Assembly (NCBI GenBank): GCA_021776235.1
Contig: JAJFGG010000121.1
Span: 18,318 to 82,317, forward strand
Source of the DNA: Alphaproteobacteria bacterium
GTDB lineage: Bacteria > Pseudomonadota > Alphaproteobacteria > GCA-2731375
DNA: 64,000 bases
Reading direction: 5' to 3'
Below are positions 43,982-52,933 of this stretch, piece by piece. The notes beneath the pieces are model-generated. The model ran no database searches. It was not told the DNA's origin and worked only from the letters and a program-made list of their open reading frames with translations. Each line of letters opens with the position of its first letter. Position 1 is the first letter of the stretch. The position numbers and the translations under genes are program-made.

Positions 43982-45277
43982 ATGGTATACCAGCGTCGGC
44001 AGCCAAGTCGCCAGTGATGGCATGGAGATCAACAGCACGATCATCGCCAGCATGGCAAAAACAAATGGTATGGCGCCAATGGCCACGTCATTGAACTTGC
44101 CGCCGCGGACCCGAATGCCCTGAACCACGTACAGGTTGACGCCGATGGGCGGGGTGATCAGCGCCGCTTCCATGAGCAGCGTGATGAGAATGCCGAACCA
44201 GACATCGGAAAATTCGGGCACGCCCAGTTTCATCACGATGGGAAAGACGATCGGGATCGTGGTCAGCATCATGGACAGGGTTTCCATGAACATGCCCAGC
44301 AGCAAATAGAAGACCACGATCAGATAAATCGTCTGGACCGGCGTCAATCCCAATTCGGCGATGAAATTCAACATCGCCTGGGTGATGCCCATGAAGCCAA
44401 GGACAAAATTCAGGAAGATCGCCGCGAACACGATCAACATGATCATGGCCGTGGTGCGCATGGTGCCTTCGAAGGCGTCCCGCAGCATCCGGATATTCAG
44501 GGTCCTGAACGAGGCGGCGATAATAAGCGCCACCATGACGCCAATGGACGCGGCTTCGGTCGGCGTGGCAATGCCGCCGTAAATGGAGCCGACGACGGCG
44601 GCGAATAATATGATCGGCGGCAACAGGTGCGGCAGGGTTCTTATGCGCTCACCCCAGTTTGTCTCGATCCTGGTGCCGCCCCAGGACGGCCGGTAAATAC
44701 AGGCGCCGATGATCGCCACCATGAACAGCCCCGAAAGGATCAGGCCCGGGAAAATGCCGGCCAGATAAAGCTCCGGCACCGAGGTATCGGTCAACAGCCC
44801 ATAGATGATCAAATTTATCGATGGCGGCACCAGGATACCCAGGGTGCCGCCCGCCGCCAGGGAACCCAGGAACAGACGCTCGTTATACTTTCTTTTTTCA
44901 ATTTCCGGATAGGCGACCGTACCCACCGTCGCCGCCGTCGCCACGCTGGAGCCTGACGATGCGGCGAATATGGTGCAAGAGCCGATATTGGCATGCATCA
45001 GGCCGCCGGGCAGCCAGGACAGCCATTGAATGACCGCGCCATACATGCGGCGCGCAATACCGGCGCGCAGCATAATTTCACCCAGCAGGATGAACATGGG
45101 CACGGCGACAAGAATGAATTCCTTGCTCTTGTCCCAATAAATCTCTGCCAGGGCGGCCGTCAACCTGCCGTCCATGGCGATTTCATCAAGGATGAAACTC
45201 AGTATTCCAAGTACCGCGGCAACGGGCACGGCGGACAACACCAGTACCAGCAGTCCTATGAGGATCCCTGTGGCCAT
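43979..45277 (-). CDS. dctM: TRAP transporter large permease subunit (DctM-like)
   Basis: A 432-residue membrane protein with about 12 hydrophobic segments. Family blocks are VAVPMFILLGEIMLRAGIA, IFAASSGSSVATAATVGTVA, LAAGGTLGILVPPSINLIIY, GIATPTEAASIGV and LITPPIGVNLYVVQGI. It forms the sodium-driven translocation pore of a tripartite transporter for organic acids or similar small anions. It starts 6 bases after the small permease gene. The substrate could be that of the HyuA/HyuB enzyme encoded downstream; inference. Confidence 0.95.
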   Translation of the reverse strand: MATGILIGLLVLVLSAVPVAAVLGILSFILDEIAMDGRLTAALAEIYWDKSKEFILVAVPMFILLGEIMLRAGIARRMYGAVIQWLSWLPGGLMHANIGSCTIFAASSGSSVATAATVGTVAYPEIEKRKYNERLFLGSLAAGGTLGILVPPSINLIIYGLLTDTSVPELYLAGIFPGLILSGLFMVAIIGACIYRPSWGGTRIETNWGERIRTLPHLLPPIILFAAVVGSIYGGIATPTEAASIGVMVALIIAASFRTLNIRMLRDAFEGTMRTTAMIMLIVFAAIFLNFVLGFMGITQAMLNFIAELGLTPVQTIYLIVVFYLLLGMFMETLSMMLTTIPIVFPIVMKLGVPEFSDVWFGILITLLMEAALITPPIGVNLYVVQGIRVRGGKFNDVAIGAIPFVFAMLAMIVLLISMPSLATWLPTLVYH

Positions 45278-45283
45278 GTCTAA

Positions 45284-45892
45284 TCAGGTCCTGTTTGCAG
45301 TGTCGCCGGTTGCCAAGACGACGTCCTGACCTTGGGTTTCTTCTTCGATCACATCGGCGATACTCGGCACACCGGCGATCTTGGCGACTAGTGCCCAATT
45401 GCGCTGTAACAGGGACAGGACGGCATAAAGCGTGACAAAGACGAGGGTAACGAAAAACAGAACCAACCCGGCGAACCAGAACAGTTGTGGGATCCACTGG
45501 GGCGTGCCGAGGGTCGTGATTGACCTGGAGTCGCTGACCCAGGAATCCACAAAGGAGACGCCGGCGTAGTAGGTCATGATCGACATGTAATAAAACAGCA
45601 GGATGCAGCCCACGACATCGAGACAGGCGGCAACCGGCTTTGGCAGCAAACTATAAAGCGCATCAATCCGTACGTTGGAGCGATGCAACAGACAATATGA
45701 ATAGGCCCAGGTTGTCGTGGCCGAAAAAACATAGCCCGAATATTCATCCGAACCGCTCATGGTTATGCCGAGGAATTTGCGGCATAGGACATCGACGGTA
45801 ACCATGAAGGCGGCCGCCATCAGTGCCGCGCCTCCCACCCAAACTGCCAGACGGGAAATGTGTTCCAGGCGGCGGTGGATATTGGCTAGCAT
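45284..45892 (-). CDS. dctQ: TRAP transporter small permease subunit (DctQ-like)
   Basis: A 202-residue protein with four membrane helices (for example VGGAALMAAAFMVTVDVLCR, VACLDVVGCILLFYYMSI, LFWFAGLVLFFVTLVFVTLY). Position between the binding protein and large permease, and length, fit DctQ. The C-terminal 40 residues form a charged cytoplasmic tail. A stem-loop lies between the binding-protein gene and this gene. Confidence 0.9.
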   Translation of the reverse strand: MLANIHRRLEHISRLAVWVGGAALMAAAFMVTVDVLCRKFLGITMSGSDEYSGYVFSATTTWAYSYCLLHRSNVRIDALYSLLPKPVAACLDVVGCILLFYYMSIMTYYAGVSFVDSWVSDSRSITTLGTPQWIPQLFWFAGLVLFFVTLVFVTLYAVLSLLQRNWALVAKIAGVPSIADVIEEETQGQDVVLATGDTANRT

Positions 45893-45966
45893 AATCTAAA
45901 TCCTTGACCCAGGGACCTAGGTGCCCAGTGTGATGAGACATACCATATCGACCCGAGGATTATGAA

Positions 45967-46000
45967 ATTGGCGCCGCGCTGGTGAGAACGCGACGCCAAT
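45967..46000 (-). terminator. Stem-loop between dctP and dctQ
   Basis: ATTGGCGCCGCG (45967-45978) and CGCGACGCCAAT (45989-46000) pair at 11 of 12 positions around a 10-base loop, 22 bases after the dctP stop and before dctQ. In binding-protein transport operons such structures commonly protect or partly terminate the message so that the binding protein is made in excess; that role is inferred here. No T tract follows. Confidence 0.6.
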
Positions 46001-46021
46001 CCATAGGTCGAGTGTCGGAAA

Positions 46022-47104
46022 CTACATGGAAGCCTTGACACCGGCCAGTTTGCCGATGGTCGAATTCCATTCGTCGATGCACTTCTGCGTGCCGCAACGC
46101 TTGGCCCAACGCTTCAGAACGAAGTTCTCCACGACGTCTTTCAGGATGTCCTTATCAGCCGCGGTCGGCTCGATGGGGATCATGCCGCCCGTTTCGCCAT
46201 CGCAGGGCCCGGAGGCGTTGCAATCCATGCCCTTCTGGTCATTTACCGCCGTTGCCACCCACATCTCTTCTTCCAGGACGGCCAGTTCCTTTTGCAACAA
46301 TGCCTTGCTCTCCGAATCCAGATCGTTCCAAACCTTCAGGTTCATGGCCAGGAAGGAAGAGGCATAGCCCAGGCGAATGCGGATATTGTGGGTTACCACC
46401 TGATACCATTTCGCGTTATAGGCCGGCAGCGTTCCGGTCAGGCCACAGTCGGCCACGCCCTTTTGCAGGGCCGGCACAACCTCGGCAAAGGCAATCGTCA
46501 CGGCACTGCCGCCAACGCCTTCGATGAAGTCGCCCAAGGTGGTGCTGTAGGTACGGATTTTTTTGCCTTTCAGCTTGTCCAGGCCATAGGTCTTGATGCT
46601 CTTGTCGCCAAGATTGCACCACAGCTGCTGGCTGGGCCAGGCATAGATCATCAGAAGTTTGGCGCCGTACTTCTGCTCGAACTCCCGCGCCAGAATATCG
46701 CGATAGGCTTCGTTGGCCTTGCGGTAGGTCGGAAGATCCTGGATCACCCCGGCCAGATCGGCACCTTCAATGGCGGGGCTGTCCTGGGCCACATATGTGG
46801 TGACCCCATGCACGGCATCAAAAACGCCGAGTTTCAGCAGCCGCATGATTTCAAAGCCTGAAAGCCCCAGTTCGGTCTGCGATTTGGCATTGGCGGTCAA
46901 CTTGCCGCCCGACAACTTCGGCAGACGCTCTTTCCAGAACGGGCCTTCACGCTCTTTCCAATGGTCAAGAAAACCCCAGGTTCCAACGACCTTGAATTCC
47001 TTTTTCTTCATTTCAGCCGACGCCGGCGCAGCCGCCAACCCAAGAGCCATCGCCCCCGCGATTGCCAATGCGGCGACCGACTTGACCGTCCCAAGATAAT
47101 TCAT
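46022..47104 (-). CDS. dctP: TRAP transporter substrate-binding protein (DctP-like)
   Basis: A 360-residue periplasmic binding protein. The signal peptide (ALAIAGAMALGLAAAPASA) is followed by the mature protein with WGFLDHWKEREGPFWKERL, a SGFEIMRLLKLGVFDAVHGV segment, LKGKKIRTYSTTLGDFIEG (the substrate-contact Arg region of DctP proteins) and VVPALQKGVADCGLTG. Paired cysteines near the C-terminus (CNASGPC, CGTQKC) are less usual and suggest disulfides. GGGAGG precedes the ATG. Ligand unknown. Confidence 0.92.
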   Translation of the reverse strand: MNYLGTVKSVAALAIAGAMALGLAAAPASAEMKKKEFKVVGTWGFLDHWKEREGPFWKERLPKLSGGKLTANAKSQTELGLSGFEIMRLLKLGVFDAVHGVTTYVAQDSPAIEGADLAGVIQDLPTYRKANEAYRDILAREFEQKYGAKLLMIYAWPSQQLWCNLGDKSIKTYGLDKLKGKKIRTYSTTLGDFIEGVGGSAVTIAFAEVVPALQKGVADCGLTGTLPAYNAKWYQVVTHNIRIRLGYASSFLAMNLKVWNDLDSESKALLQKELAVLEEEMWVATAVNDQKGMDCNASGPCDGETGGMIPIEPTAADKDILKDVVENFVLKRWAKRCGTQKCIDEWNSTIGKLAGVKASM

Positions 47105-47369
47105 ACTAGCCTCCCAGGTTTTTATAATAGTGAGGCAGCGTAATAAACTGCGGCGATTATGGCAACCGCCACATGTTTGTGGCCGGTCAATTTTGGCGAT
47201 TCTTCTACCGGTTAGAAATGTGTATTTCGTTATGCAGTAAACCGGGTGTATTTTCCCGGTCCTGGGGAGTTTTATTGGTCGAACCTGAAAGTAATTGCGC
47301 CGGCCGCCCCTGTGCCGATATTTGATTTATCTGGAATAGCACCCTCAGGCTGTTTAGCGGAGTAACGAA

Positions 47370-48161
47370 ATGAGCAATGAAACCAATGACCTGACCGGAA
47401 AAGTGGCGCTGGTGACGGGCGGCGCGTCCGGCATCGGTGCCGAAACCGCGCGATTACTGGCGGCCAAGGGCGCAGCGGTGGCCGTTGCCGATATCAACGC
47501 CGACGCCGGGGCCGCAAACGCGGCGATCATCGAGGCCGCGGGCGGGCGGGCGGCGTTCTTCCATCTGGATGTGACCTCGGAAAGCTCGTGGGAGACGACG
47601 GTCGGCGAGGTGGCCAGCCGATTCGGCGGCTTGCATATCCTGCTCAACGGCGCCGGCATCGAACTTGTCGCCAAGATTCCGGACACCAGCCTGGCGGACT
47701 TCCAAAAGGTCATGGCGGTAAACCTGGACGGGGTTTTTCTGGGCATCAAATACGCCATGCCGGCGATGCGGGAGGCGGGAGGCGGCTCCATCATCAACAT
47801 ATCGTCGATCGCCGGCATTCGCGGCTATATGCGCCAGATCGCCTATTGCGCCTCGAAAGGCGGCGTGCGCCTGATGACCAAGGCGGCGGCGGCGGAGGCG
47901 GCGCATTACGGCTATAACGTACGGGTAAATTCGGTCCATCCCGGCACCATCGAGACCCCGATGGTCGAGGCCCTGGTGGCGCACCGTGACGAGGCCGGGC
48001 AAATTGCGGCAATGGAAAAAATGCGCCAAATGCACCCGATTGGCCGTCTGGGCCAGCCCATCGATGTCGCCAACGCCATATTGTTCCTGGCCTCGGACGC
48101 CTCGAGCTTCATGACCGGTGCGGAAGTGGTCGTCGACGGCGGCATCACCGCCACGGGATAA
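47370..48161 (+). CDS. Short-chain dehydrogenase/reductase
   Basis: A 263-residue classical SDR. GKVALVTGGASGIGAETARL (TGxxxGIG), the NNAG-equivalent LLNGAGIELV (first Asn changed to Leu-Asn-Gly context), catalytic Ser in IINISSIAGIRG and YCASKGGVRLMTK (YxxxK), ending with TGAEVVVDGGIT. Family members oxidise secondary alcohols or steroids with NAD(P). The upstream 265-base spacer separates it from dctP, divergently. Substrate unknown. Confidence 0.9.
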   Translation: MSNETNDLTGKVALVTGGASGIGAETARLLAAKGAAVAVADINADAGAANAAIIEAAGGRAAFFHLDVTSESSWETTVGEVASRFGGLHILLNGAGIELVAKIPDTSLADFQKVMAVNLDGVFLGIKYAMPAMREAGGGSIINISSIAGIRGYMRQIAYCASKGGVRLMTKAAAAEAAHYGYNVRVNSVHPGTIETPMVEALVAHRDEAGQIAAMEKMRQMHPIGRLGQPIDVANAILFLASDASSFMTGAEVVVDGGITATG

Positions 48162-48247
48162 CACCACTTTGCGCTGATAGGGACCCAGGATCAGGCCGGC
48201 CTGGATGCCGCCCCTGCCCCTGGAATGGCACGAACTCGTAGATCCAT

Positions 48248-48652
48248 TCAGATCGTCAGAGCGAAATCCGGCGGCACAGACAATAGATGAGCCGTGCATT
48301 GCCGGCAATCGCTGCTGCCAAATCCGGCGACCGGTGCATGGACTCCCGCCGTTCCGCCAAGGCGCCGGCGCAATTCGCATTCAGAGCCGTTCAATTCCCA
48401 CAATACATCCACCACCTTGGCCCGTTCGGTCAGGTGATCCACATGCCAGCGTATGGTTTTGCCGCGGCGCAAATGACGGCCAACCCGGGCCGACAGACCG
48501 CCGGGGCCGTAGGCGCTGCCGCAATAGACATAGCGGCCAGGGGCAAGCGTGGGCCGCCCCAGCCGTGCGAGCGGCAGCCGCAGGGGCCGGGGCAGATGCA
48601 GCAACAGGGCGTAGGCGCCGGGCAGATTGGGTAAATCAAAGGCCTCGGTCAT
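48248..48652 (-). CDS. DUF123 GIY-YIG-type protein
   Basis: A 134-residue stand-alone DUF123 domain: LPGAYALLLHLPRPLRLPLA, LAPGRYVYCGSAYGPGGLSA then RVGRHLRRGKTIRWHVDHLT, with a C-terminal Cys pair in SDCRQCTAH. This domain is a GIY-YIG relative, elsewhere fused to endonuclease III-like proteins; its activity is not established. It lies 30 bases after an MBL hydrolase gene on the same strand. It is unrelated in sequence to the GIY-YIG/DUF4357 protein at 38940. Confidence 0.85.
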   Translation of the reverse strand: MTEAFDLPNLPGAYALLLHLPRPLRLPLARLGRPTLAPGRYVYCGSAYGPGGLSARVGRHLRRGKTIRWHVDHLTERAKVVDVLWELNGSECELRRRLGGTAGVHAPVAGFGSSDCRQCTAHLLSVPPDFALTI

Positions 48653-48682
48653 GGCGCGCCGCCAGGTTCACTGCCAGAGCGC

Positions 48683-49564
48683 TCACCCGTGATGCCAGCG
48701 CAAGGTATAGGCTTCGCCGGCGCGGTCCACATGGCAACAATGGGGCGCGCCAAAATGCGCCGGCATCAACAGAGCGCCCCGGTCGACGCAATAATCCAGC
48801 ACCCGCCGCCGCGACGCGCGCGCCTGCTCCGCCAGCAGGCAGAACCGGCTGTTCCATTCCGGATAATAGACCTGCAGGGGGTGATGCAGCATATCGCCGG
48901 TGAAAATCGCCGCCTGGACACCCGATTCCAGTTTCAGTGTGACATGGCCCGGCGTGTGGCCCGGCGCCGGTTCTAGCAGCAGCCCATCCGACAGGGCATG
49001 GACCCCATCGGTCATTTCCGCCGCCCCATGTTCGACGATGGGCAGCACCGAATCAGCAAAACACAAACGGTCCATGTCCTGGGCATTGGCCTGCAGATGC
49101 TCGAACTCCGTGCGGGAAAAAAGGTACTTGGCATTGGGGAAGGTCGGCACCCAGCGGCCATCGCGCAATTTGGTGTTCCAGCCCACATGATCGGGATGCA
49201 GATGCGTGCACATGACGATATCGATATCCGCGACGGCAAAGCCCGCGTCGGCCAGGCGCTGCAAATAGGGGCCCTGGGCGTGATGCCAGGCTTCGGCGGG
49301 CATGCGGTCCTTGTCATTGCCGACACAGGTGTCGATCAGCACGGTCAGGCCGTCCAGTTGAACAATCCAGGAATGCATGCTCAACGGCGCCGTCATCTTC
49401 ACCGGATTGACATAGGTGGGCACCAGCCAATCCTTGTGCGCCTCGAATACGGCGTCGTCCCAATCGGGAAACAGAGTGGTCAGGCGAAACGCCGGGCCGG
49501 CCATTTCCTCGACCCGGGTGACCCTGGCCGCGCCGATGTCCTGATGGCTGATGGGGTTGTTCAT
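48683..49564 (-). CDS. Metallo-beta-lactamase-fold hydrolase
   Basis: A 293-residue MBL-fold protein with the zinc motif CTHLHPDHVGW, other ligand positions in PAPGHTPGHVTL, IFTGDMLHHP and PAHFGAPHCCHV. The family layout resembles lactonase or thioesterase-like MBL proteins. Its start overlaps the stop of the upstream double-hotdog thioesterase by four bases (49561-49564), so the pair likely acts on related substrates, perhaps thioesters or lactones. Exact role unknown. Confidence 0.87.
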   Translation of the reverse strand: MNNPISHQDIGAARVTRVEEMAGPAFRLTTLFPDWDDAVFEAHKDWLVPTYVNPVKMTAPLSMHSWIVQLDGLTVLIDTCVGNDKDRMPAEAWHHAQGPYLQRLADAGFAVADIDIVMCTHLHPDHVGWNTKLRDGRWVPTFPNAKYLFSRTEFEHLQANAQDMDRLCFADSVLPIVEHGAAEMTDGVHALSDGLLLEPAPGHTPGHVTLKLESGVQAAIFTGDMLHHPLQVYYPEWNSRFCLLAEQARASRRRVLDYCVDRGALLMPAHFGAPHCCHVDRAGEAYTLRWHHG

Positions 49565-50481
49565 TTTGCTGCCTCCGCTTCCGCCTTCACATAGGGCCGC
49601 AACAGCCGCCAGACACCGTCGGCCGTCAGAATGGTGCGGTCGCCGCGAAAAACGCGGCCCCGAATGAAAGCCAGTTCATCGTCCAGATGGGTGATTTCCG
49701 CCGTGCCCTCGATCCAGCTATTCAACGGGGCAGGCGCCAGATATTCCACGTTGATGGCCACGGTGGTGGCATAGCGCCGCGAGACACCCGAGGCGGTGCG
49801 GCCCATGAGATCATCGGCGAAGGTGAAAATGACCCCGCCATGCACCACCTGGTTGGTATTGTCATGCAGCGCCCTGGATTGAAAACCGTTGATAAAGCCG
49901 CCGTCCGGCAGGCGGCGGTAATGGGTCGGACCGCAGAGACCCGGATAGGGCCCCTGGTCGGGAAAGGGCTGAAAGCCTTCAGGGACCTCCGCTCTTTGTT
50001 CGTCGGCAGACGGGTCGTACGGTTTTGCATTGCCGTACTGGCCGGGTGCGTATGGGGCAAACAGCTTGTAGGTGCCGGCGGCGGTCATCAGGGTGCGGTC
50101 ATTGGTGAACAGACGCACCCGCAGGAACACCATGGTCCGGGTGACGCGCAATATTTCCACCTGCCCTTCGACCAGACAATCCAGGGGCGCCGGGGTCAGA
50201 TACTCGACCTTGAACTTGATAGTGGCGCAAAGCCGCCCCGTGGCATGCACCACCGCATGGCCGGTGATATGATCGGCGAAACTGTACAGAGCGCCGCCAT
50301 GGGTGACGCCATTTGGATTGGCATGCAGGGCCCGGCTGCGGAAAATATAGCGAAAGCCGCCCGTTGCTTCGGGGCGGAAACCAAAAGGTCCGATGCACTC
50401 GCCGAATGCGCCGCTGTGGGCGAAAGGCTGATAGCCCTGGGGCAGTTCAGGGATCTCCTGGTTGTCTGATGGCTGCTTCAT
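49561..50481 (-). CDS. Double-hotdog PaaI-like thioesterase
   Basis: A 306-residue protein made of two homologous hotdog domains (about 10-150 and 160-300). Each has the family helix: NPNGVTHGGALYSFADHITG in the first and NTNQVVHGGVIFTFADDLMG in the second, and each is followed by a FKVEYLTPAP or INVEYLAPAP strand. Fused PaaI-type domains probably form a pseudo-dimer that hydrolyses acyl- or aryl-CoA thioesters. Clear internal duplication. First gene of a minus-strand unit with the MBL hydrolase. Confidence 0.85.
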   Translation of the reverse strand: MKQPSDNQEIPELPQGYQPFAHSGAFGECIGPFGFRPEATGGFRYIFRSRALHANPNGVTHGGALYSFADHITGHAVVHATGRLCATIKFKVEYLTPAPLDCLVEGQVEILRVTRTMVFLRVRLFTNDRTLMTAAGTYKLFAPYAPGQYGNAKPYDPSADEQRAEVPEGFQPFPDQGPYPGLCGPTHYRRLPDGGFINGFQSRALHDNTNQVVHGGVIFTFADDLMGRTASGVSRRYATTVAINVEYLAPAPLNSWIEGTAEITHLDDELAFIRGRVFRGDRTILTADGVWRLLRPYVKAEAEAAK

Positions 50482-50508
50482 CGCCTAGTCATAACACGCG
50501 TTTGAATT

Positions 50509-51285
50509 TTATGGCAGATTGGCCAGACTGTCGGCCACGGCCCGCAGCCGGCGCGCCAGATCCTGGCGTTGCGGGTCAGCCAACTGCGCCCCCAGGCCGA
50601 CCGCGACCACGGCCCGGCTGGGTGCGCCCGGCGGCCGCGCGATGGGTGCGGCCAGAACGATAACGCCGCGGATATAATTGCCGTCGTCGATGGCGAAGCC
50701 GTCCCGCCGGGCGGCAGCAACCTCATGCAGCCAGATTTCGAATGTGGGTGCATTTTGCCAACGCAGCTGTTCGAAGCGCCGCGCCAGTTCGGCCCGGTCC
50801 CAGTTATTCTGCGCCGCGACACAGCGCCCTGTGGCGGAGATCAGGGCCGGAAAATGGCTGCCAATGTTGACATGAATGCTCAGGTCCAGACGCGACCGGG
50901 CCAGAGCGGCCACCACCATGTGGTCGTGACCATCCAGTTCGACGGCGACAGCGGTGACGTCAAAGGCGGCGGCGATGGCCTCCAGATGGCCCTGGACCGC
51001 CGGTATAAAATCACCCCGTCGCAACAGGTCCCGCGCGATGCCCAGAATGCCCATGCCCAGGCTGTAACGCTTGCTGCCAGGATCGAACAGCACCAGATCC
51101 TCGTGCGCCAGGGTGCGCAGAATATGCAGCGCGGTGCTGGGTATCAGATCCAGATCACGGGCGATGCGGTTGACCCCCAGTGGCGTCTGGCTACGGCCTA
51201 AAAGGCGCAATATCCTGGCCGCCCGGCTGACCGCCGTCACGGGGCGCGCCGGCGCCGTTTGATGTGTAGTTAGAGATTCGGACAT
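50509..51285 (-). CDS. IclR-family transcriptional regulator
   Basis: A 258-residue IclR protein. The N-terminal winged HTH (about residues 15-80) reads SRAARILRLLGRSQTPLGVN then RIARDLDLIPSTALHILRTL, and KRYSLGMGILGI marks the start of the effector-binding domain. It is divergent from the ligase/dehydratase/HAD operon, and the 103-base spacer contains two ATTGTS-N4-GACAAT palindromes that overlap the region next to its own start. It probably controls that operon and itself in response to an acyl or aromatic metabolite. Confidence 0.9.
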   Translation of the reverse strand: MSESLTTHQTAPARPVTAVSRAARILRLLGRSQTPLGVNRIARDLDLIPSTALHILRTLAHEDLVLFDPGSKRYSLGMGILGIARDLLRRGDFIPAVQGHLEAIAAAFDVTAVAVELDGHDHMVVAALARSRLDLSIHVNIGSHFPALISATGRCVAAQNNWDRAELARRFEQLRWQNAPTFEIWLHEVAAARRDGFAIDDGNYIRGVIVLAAPIARPPGAPSRAVVAVGLGAQLADPQRQDLARRLRAVADSLANLP

Positions 51286-51331
51286 TGTCTAGCTCTATTG
51301 TCTACTGACAATAATATTGTGTATTGACAAT
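51284..51331. promoter_or_regulatory. Probable IclR operator cluster
   Basis: ATTGTCTACTGACAAT at 51297-51312 is a perfect 6-4-6 inverted repeat; ATTGTGTATTGACAAT at 51316-51331 is the same site with one mismatch, centred 19 bases away. A further half site ATTGTC lies at 51284-51289 against the IclR start codon. Two near-identical dimer sites two helical turns apart in a divergent IclR spacer strongly suggest the regulator's operators. Not tested against a position matrix. Confidence 0.7.
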
Positions 51332-51388
51332 TTTGTCCAGTTTCATAATCTGCTTGAAGCCGTTTAAATCCAGATTGCCGGTATACTC

Positions 51389-52930
51389 ATGCTGACCGAT
51401 TACAGCAGTTACGCCGATGCCCAGCGCTTTTGTTCAAAGGAACGCCTGTGGGAATTGTTCGATGGCGACCGCGCCGCATTGAACATTGCCCACGAATGTC
51501 TGGACCGCCATCCCCGTGACCGGACCGCCGTGCGGATCGCCCAGGCAACGGGTGGCTCGGAAAGTTTCAGCTATGGCGAATTGTCCGACTGGTCCGGGCG
51601 CTACGCCAATTATCTGCGCGCCCGGGGCATCGCCCCCGGCGACCGGGTGGCCCTGATGGTAGAGCCGTCGTTGCCCTTTTATGCCGCCCTGTATGGGGCC
51701 ATGAAGGCGGGCTGCGTGGCGGTGCCGCTGTTCACCCTGTTCGGACCGGACGCCCTGCGTCTGCGCCTGGATGATTGCCTGCCGAAACTGCTGCTGCTGG
51801 CGCCTGAAAAGGCCCAGCTGGCCCCGGGTGCCGGCTGTGATGTGGCTATTGCGGACGGCGCATTCATGGCCATGCTGGAGGGCTACGAAAGCGCGTTTGA
51901 ACCGGCCACCTGCGGCCGCGACATGGCCATGTATCAATACACCTCGGGCACCACACGTGAATTGCCCGAGGCGGTGAAGCATCGCCATCAATCTATCGTC
52001 ACGGTCATGCTGGCGGCGCTGTATGGCACCGGCACCAGGCCCGGTGACCGCTTCATGTGCCCCTCGTCCACCGCCTGGGGCCATGGCCTGTGGCACGGCA
52101 CCCTTGCGCCCCACGCCCTGGGCATCACCACCGCCAGCTATGCCGGCAAGTTCGACCCGGAACGCCTGATGGCGGCCCTGGAAGAGTTCGGGATTACCAA
52201 TCTGTCGGCGGCGGCCACCCACTACCGCATGATGAAGAACGCCGGCGGCGCCGAACGCCATCGGTTCACGTTGGACAAGCTGAGTTTCACCGGCGAACCC
52301 ATGGATACGGACACCGCCCAGTGGGCCAAGGCGACTTTTGGCCAGTATCCGGGCAGCTTTTACGGCACGACCGAGGTGGGCGTCCTGCTGGGCAGCTATC
52401 CCGGTGCAGCGGACCTACCGCCCAAGCTGGGCTCTCTCGGCCTGCCCATGCCGGGCCAGGACGTGGCGGTTCTGGACGCCGATGGGGTGCCCTGCCTACC
52501 CGGCGAGGTCGGCGAAATCATGGTGCGGCGCCCCGACGGCTGGTTCCCCACCAAGGACCGGGGCCATATCGATGCCGAAGGCTATTTCTTCCACGGCGGC
52601 CGGGCCGACGACGTCATTATCTCCGCCGGCTGGACCATGAGCGCCATGGAGATCGAAGACACCCTGTTGAAGCACGGGGACGTATTGGAAGCCGCCGCGA
52701 TCGGCGTGCCGGATGCAATCCGTGGCCTGGTGGTTAAGGCCTTCATCGTCAGCGGCCGCTGCGGCGATGATGCTTTCATCACCGAATTGCAAAAATTTGC
52801 TCAAAAGAATTTAAGCCGCCACGAATATCCCCGCATCGTCGTCTTCACTGATGAACTGCCGAAGACGCCGGCCGGCAAGGTAAACCGCAAAATACTGCGG
52901 GACCGGGAAGCGGCCGCAAGACAGGAGTAG
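51389..52930 (+). CDS. AMP-forming acyl-CoA ligase
   Basis: A 513-residue ANL-superfamily ligase. The P-loop reads YQYTSGTTRELPEAVKHRHQ instead of the usual TSGTTGxPKGxxH, so the Gly-x-Pro-Lys-Gly part is altered, as in a minority subgroup. Other blocks are GSFYGTTEVGVLLG, GYFFHGGRADDVIISAGWTM (A8 hinge) and the C-terminal catalytic Lys in KTPAGKVNRKILRD. It probably activates an aromatic or branched acid to its CoA ester. First gene of an IclR-controlled operon; the next gene starts 3 bases after it. Confidence 0.9.
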   Translation: MLTDYSSYADAQRFCSKERLWELFDGDRAALNIAHECLDRHPRDRTAVRIAQATGGSESFSYGELSDWSGRYANYLRARGIAPGDRVALMVEPSLPFYAALYGAMKAGCVAVPLFTLFGPDALRLRLDDCLPKLLLLAPEKAQLAPGAGCDVAIADGAFMAMLEGYESAFEPATCGRDMAMYQYTSGTTRELPEAVKHRHQSIVTVMLAALYGTGTRPGDRFMCPSSTAWGHGLWHGTLAPHALGITTASYAGKFDPERLMAALEEFGITNLSAAATHYRMMKNAGGAERHRFTLDKLSFTGEPMDTDTAQWAKATFGQYPGSFYGTTEVGVLLGSYPGAADLPPKLGSLGLPMPGQDVAVLDADGVPCLPGEVGEIMVRRPDGWFPTKDRGHIDAEGYFFHGGRADDVIISAGWTMSAMEIEDTLLKHGDVLEAAAIGVPDAIRGLVVKAFIVSGRCGDDAFITELQKFAQKNLSRHEYPRIVVFTDELPKTPAGKVNRKILRDREAAARQE

Positions 52931-52933
52931 CGC

